Shown here piece after piece: positions 6,273-7,102 of a DNA stretch of 7,102 nt. The DNA is from Oscillospiraceae bacterium. GTDB taxonomy: Bacteria; Bacillota; Clostridia; Oscillospirales; Oscillospiraceae. Numbering within the stretch: the stretch's first letter is position 1; every line of letters starts with the position of its first letter. The position numbers were made by a program, and so were the translations under genes. The stretch is from contig JAFZQQ010000427.1 in NCBI GenBank assembly GCA_017620315.1, positions 1 through 7,102 on the forward strand, written 5' to 3'. Below the pieces are notes generated by a model. That model had not been told where the DNA came from. It saw nothing but the letters and a program-made list of their open reading frames with translations, and made no database searches.

Positions 6273-7102
6273 ATGGATATAATGGTCATCGGAGGCGGCG
6301 GGCGCGAGCACGCCATCATAAGAAAGCTCAGGGAAAACTCTGAGGTCGGAACCATTTACGCTCTGCCCGGAAACGGCGGCATAGCGTGGGAGGCGCAGTG
6401 CGTTGACGTCGCCGCCACAGATATTGGCGGTATCACCGCTTTCGCAAAGGAGCACCGCGTGGATTACGCCGTCGTCACGCCGGACGATCCTTTGGCTCTC
6501 GGCTGCGTCGACGCGCTTGAGGCGTTAGGCATTCCCTGCTTTGGGCCGCGCAAAAACGCTGCGGTCATCGAAAGCAGCAAGGTCTTCGCCAAGGAGCTGA
6601 TGAAACGGCACGGCATCCCCACCGCCGCTTACGAGGTGTTCACCGACGCGGATGAGGCATTGAAATACCTGGACAGCGCCCCCTTGCCCACGGTCGTCAA
6701 GGCAGACGGTCTTGCGCTCGGAAAGGGCGTAGTCGTCGCCGCGACGCGTGAAGAGGCCAAACAGGCCGTCCGTTCCATGCTCTGCGACAAAAAGTTCGGC
6801 AAAAGCGGCGAGCGGATCATCATCGAGGAATTTCTTGAGGGCCCTGAGGTCTCTGTGCTGACCTTCACCGACGGTGAAACCGTCGTGCCGATGGTCTCCT
6901 CCATGGATCACAAGCGTGCGCAGGACGGCGACCAAGGTCTTAATACCGGCGGCATGGGCGCAGTTGCGCCGAACCCGTACTATACTCCGGAGACAGCCGC
7001 GCAGTGCATGGACAGGATCTTTCTTCCCACCGTACGGGCAATGAAGGCCGAGGGCCGTGAGTTCCGCGGCTGCCTCTACTTTGGGCTTATGCTTACCGCC
7101 GA
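6273..7102 (+). CDS. purD: Phosphoribosylamine-glycine ligase (GAR synthetase), PurD, 3' end outside window
   Basis: PurD joins glycine to phosphoribosylamine with ATP to give GAR, directly consuming the unstable product of PurF. The frame is open from the ATG at 6273 to the window edge: 276 complete codons of a protein usually about 420 residues long. It shows the N-terminal nucleotide-fold start MDIMVIGGGGREHAI (1-15), LPGNGGIA (31-38), VVTPDDPLALG (67-77), IPCFGPRKNAA (86-96), SSKVFAKELM (100-109), then the ATP-grasp segments VVKADGLALGKGVVVA (near 143-158), IIIEEFLEGPEVSV (near 181-194), MDHKRAQDGDQG and NTGGMGAVAP. The canonical VGPEAPL reads VTPDDPL, a mild change in the substrate loop. 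The C-terminal part of the ATP-grasp domain and the final domain lie outside. An initiator at Met4 is possible but poorly spaced. Confidence 0.95.
   Translation, partial: MDIMVIGGGGREHAIIRKLRENSEVGTIYALPGNGGIAWEAQCVDVAATDIGGITAFAKEHRVDYAVVTPDDPLALGCVDALEALGIPCFGPRKNAAVIESSKVFAKELMKRHGIPTAAYEVFTDADEALKYLDSAPLPTVVKADGLALGKGVVVAATREEAKQAVRSMLCDKKFGKSGERIIIEEFLEGPEVSVLTFTDGETVVPMVSSMDHKRAQDGDQGLNTGGMGAVAPNPYYTPETAAQCMDRIFLPTVRAMKAEGREFRGCLYFGLMLTA

Overview
This window is a stretch of a de novo purine biosynthesis operon. All genes are on the + strand and packed almost without gaps. The order is the 3' end of guaB (IMP dehydrogenase), purE, purC, purF, purM, purN, a purO-type IMP cyclohydrolase, a stand-alone AICAR transformylase (the C-terminal half of PurH/ATIC), and the 5' two-thirds of purD, which runs off the right edge. 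The DNA is GC-rich (by eye near 60%), has good AGGAGG-like ribosome sites and overlapping genes, and uses the split PurO/AICARFT arrangement. These point to a bacterium, most likely a high-GC anaerobic Clostridia (Oscillospiraceae/Ruminococcaceae-like). That assignment is an inference from gene types and composition, not a search.

Layout: 1-147 is the guaB tail, whose stop codon abuts the purE ribosome site. 160-642 is purE. 643-693 is a 51-nt, more AT-rich gap, the only sizeable one in the window. 694-1374 is purC, whose TAA overlaps the purF ATG (TAATG). 1374-2792 is purF, and 2798-3835 is purM. 3832-4461 is purN, with a GTG start overlapping the purM TGA. 4445-5077 is the purO-like gene, starting inside purN. 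5081-6259 is the AICAR transformylase, and 6273 to the edge is purD. No RNA gene, mobile element, CRISPR array, terminator or riboswitch is visible; the operon promoter must lie upstream of the window.

Pathway: PurF makes phosphoribosylamine from PRPP, PurD makes GAR, PurN makes FGAR, PurM makes AIR from FGAM, PurE makes CAIR, PurC makes SAICAR, AICARFT makes FAICAR, PurO closes the ring to IMP, and GuaB takes IMP to XMP. FGAM synthase (purL/S/Q), purB and purK are not in the window.

The most notable feature is purF. Its phosphoribosyltransferase half and its four iron-sulfur cysteines are intact. Its N-terminal glutaminase half has lost the nucleophilic cysteine (MGG in place of MCG) and the other glutaminase signature residues, which implies an ammonia-dependent or partner-fed enzyme. 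The operon is also mosaic: an archaeal-type PurO, an AICARFT that reads closer to animal ATIC than to E. coli PurH, a short divergent PurC, and an IMPDH tail resembling the Tritrichomonas foetus enzyme.
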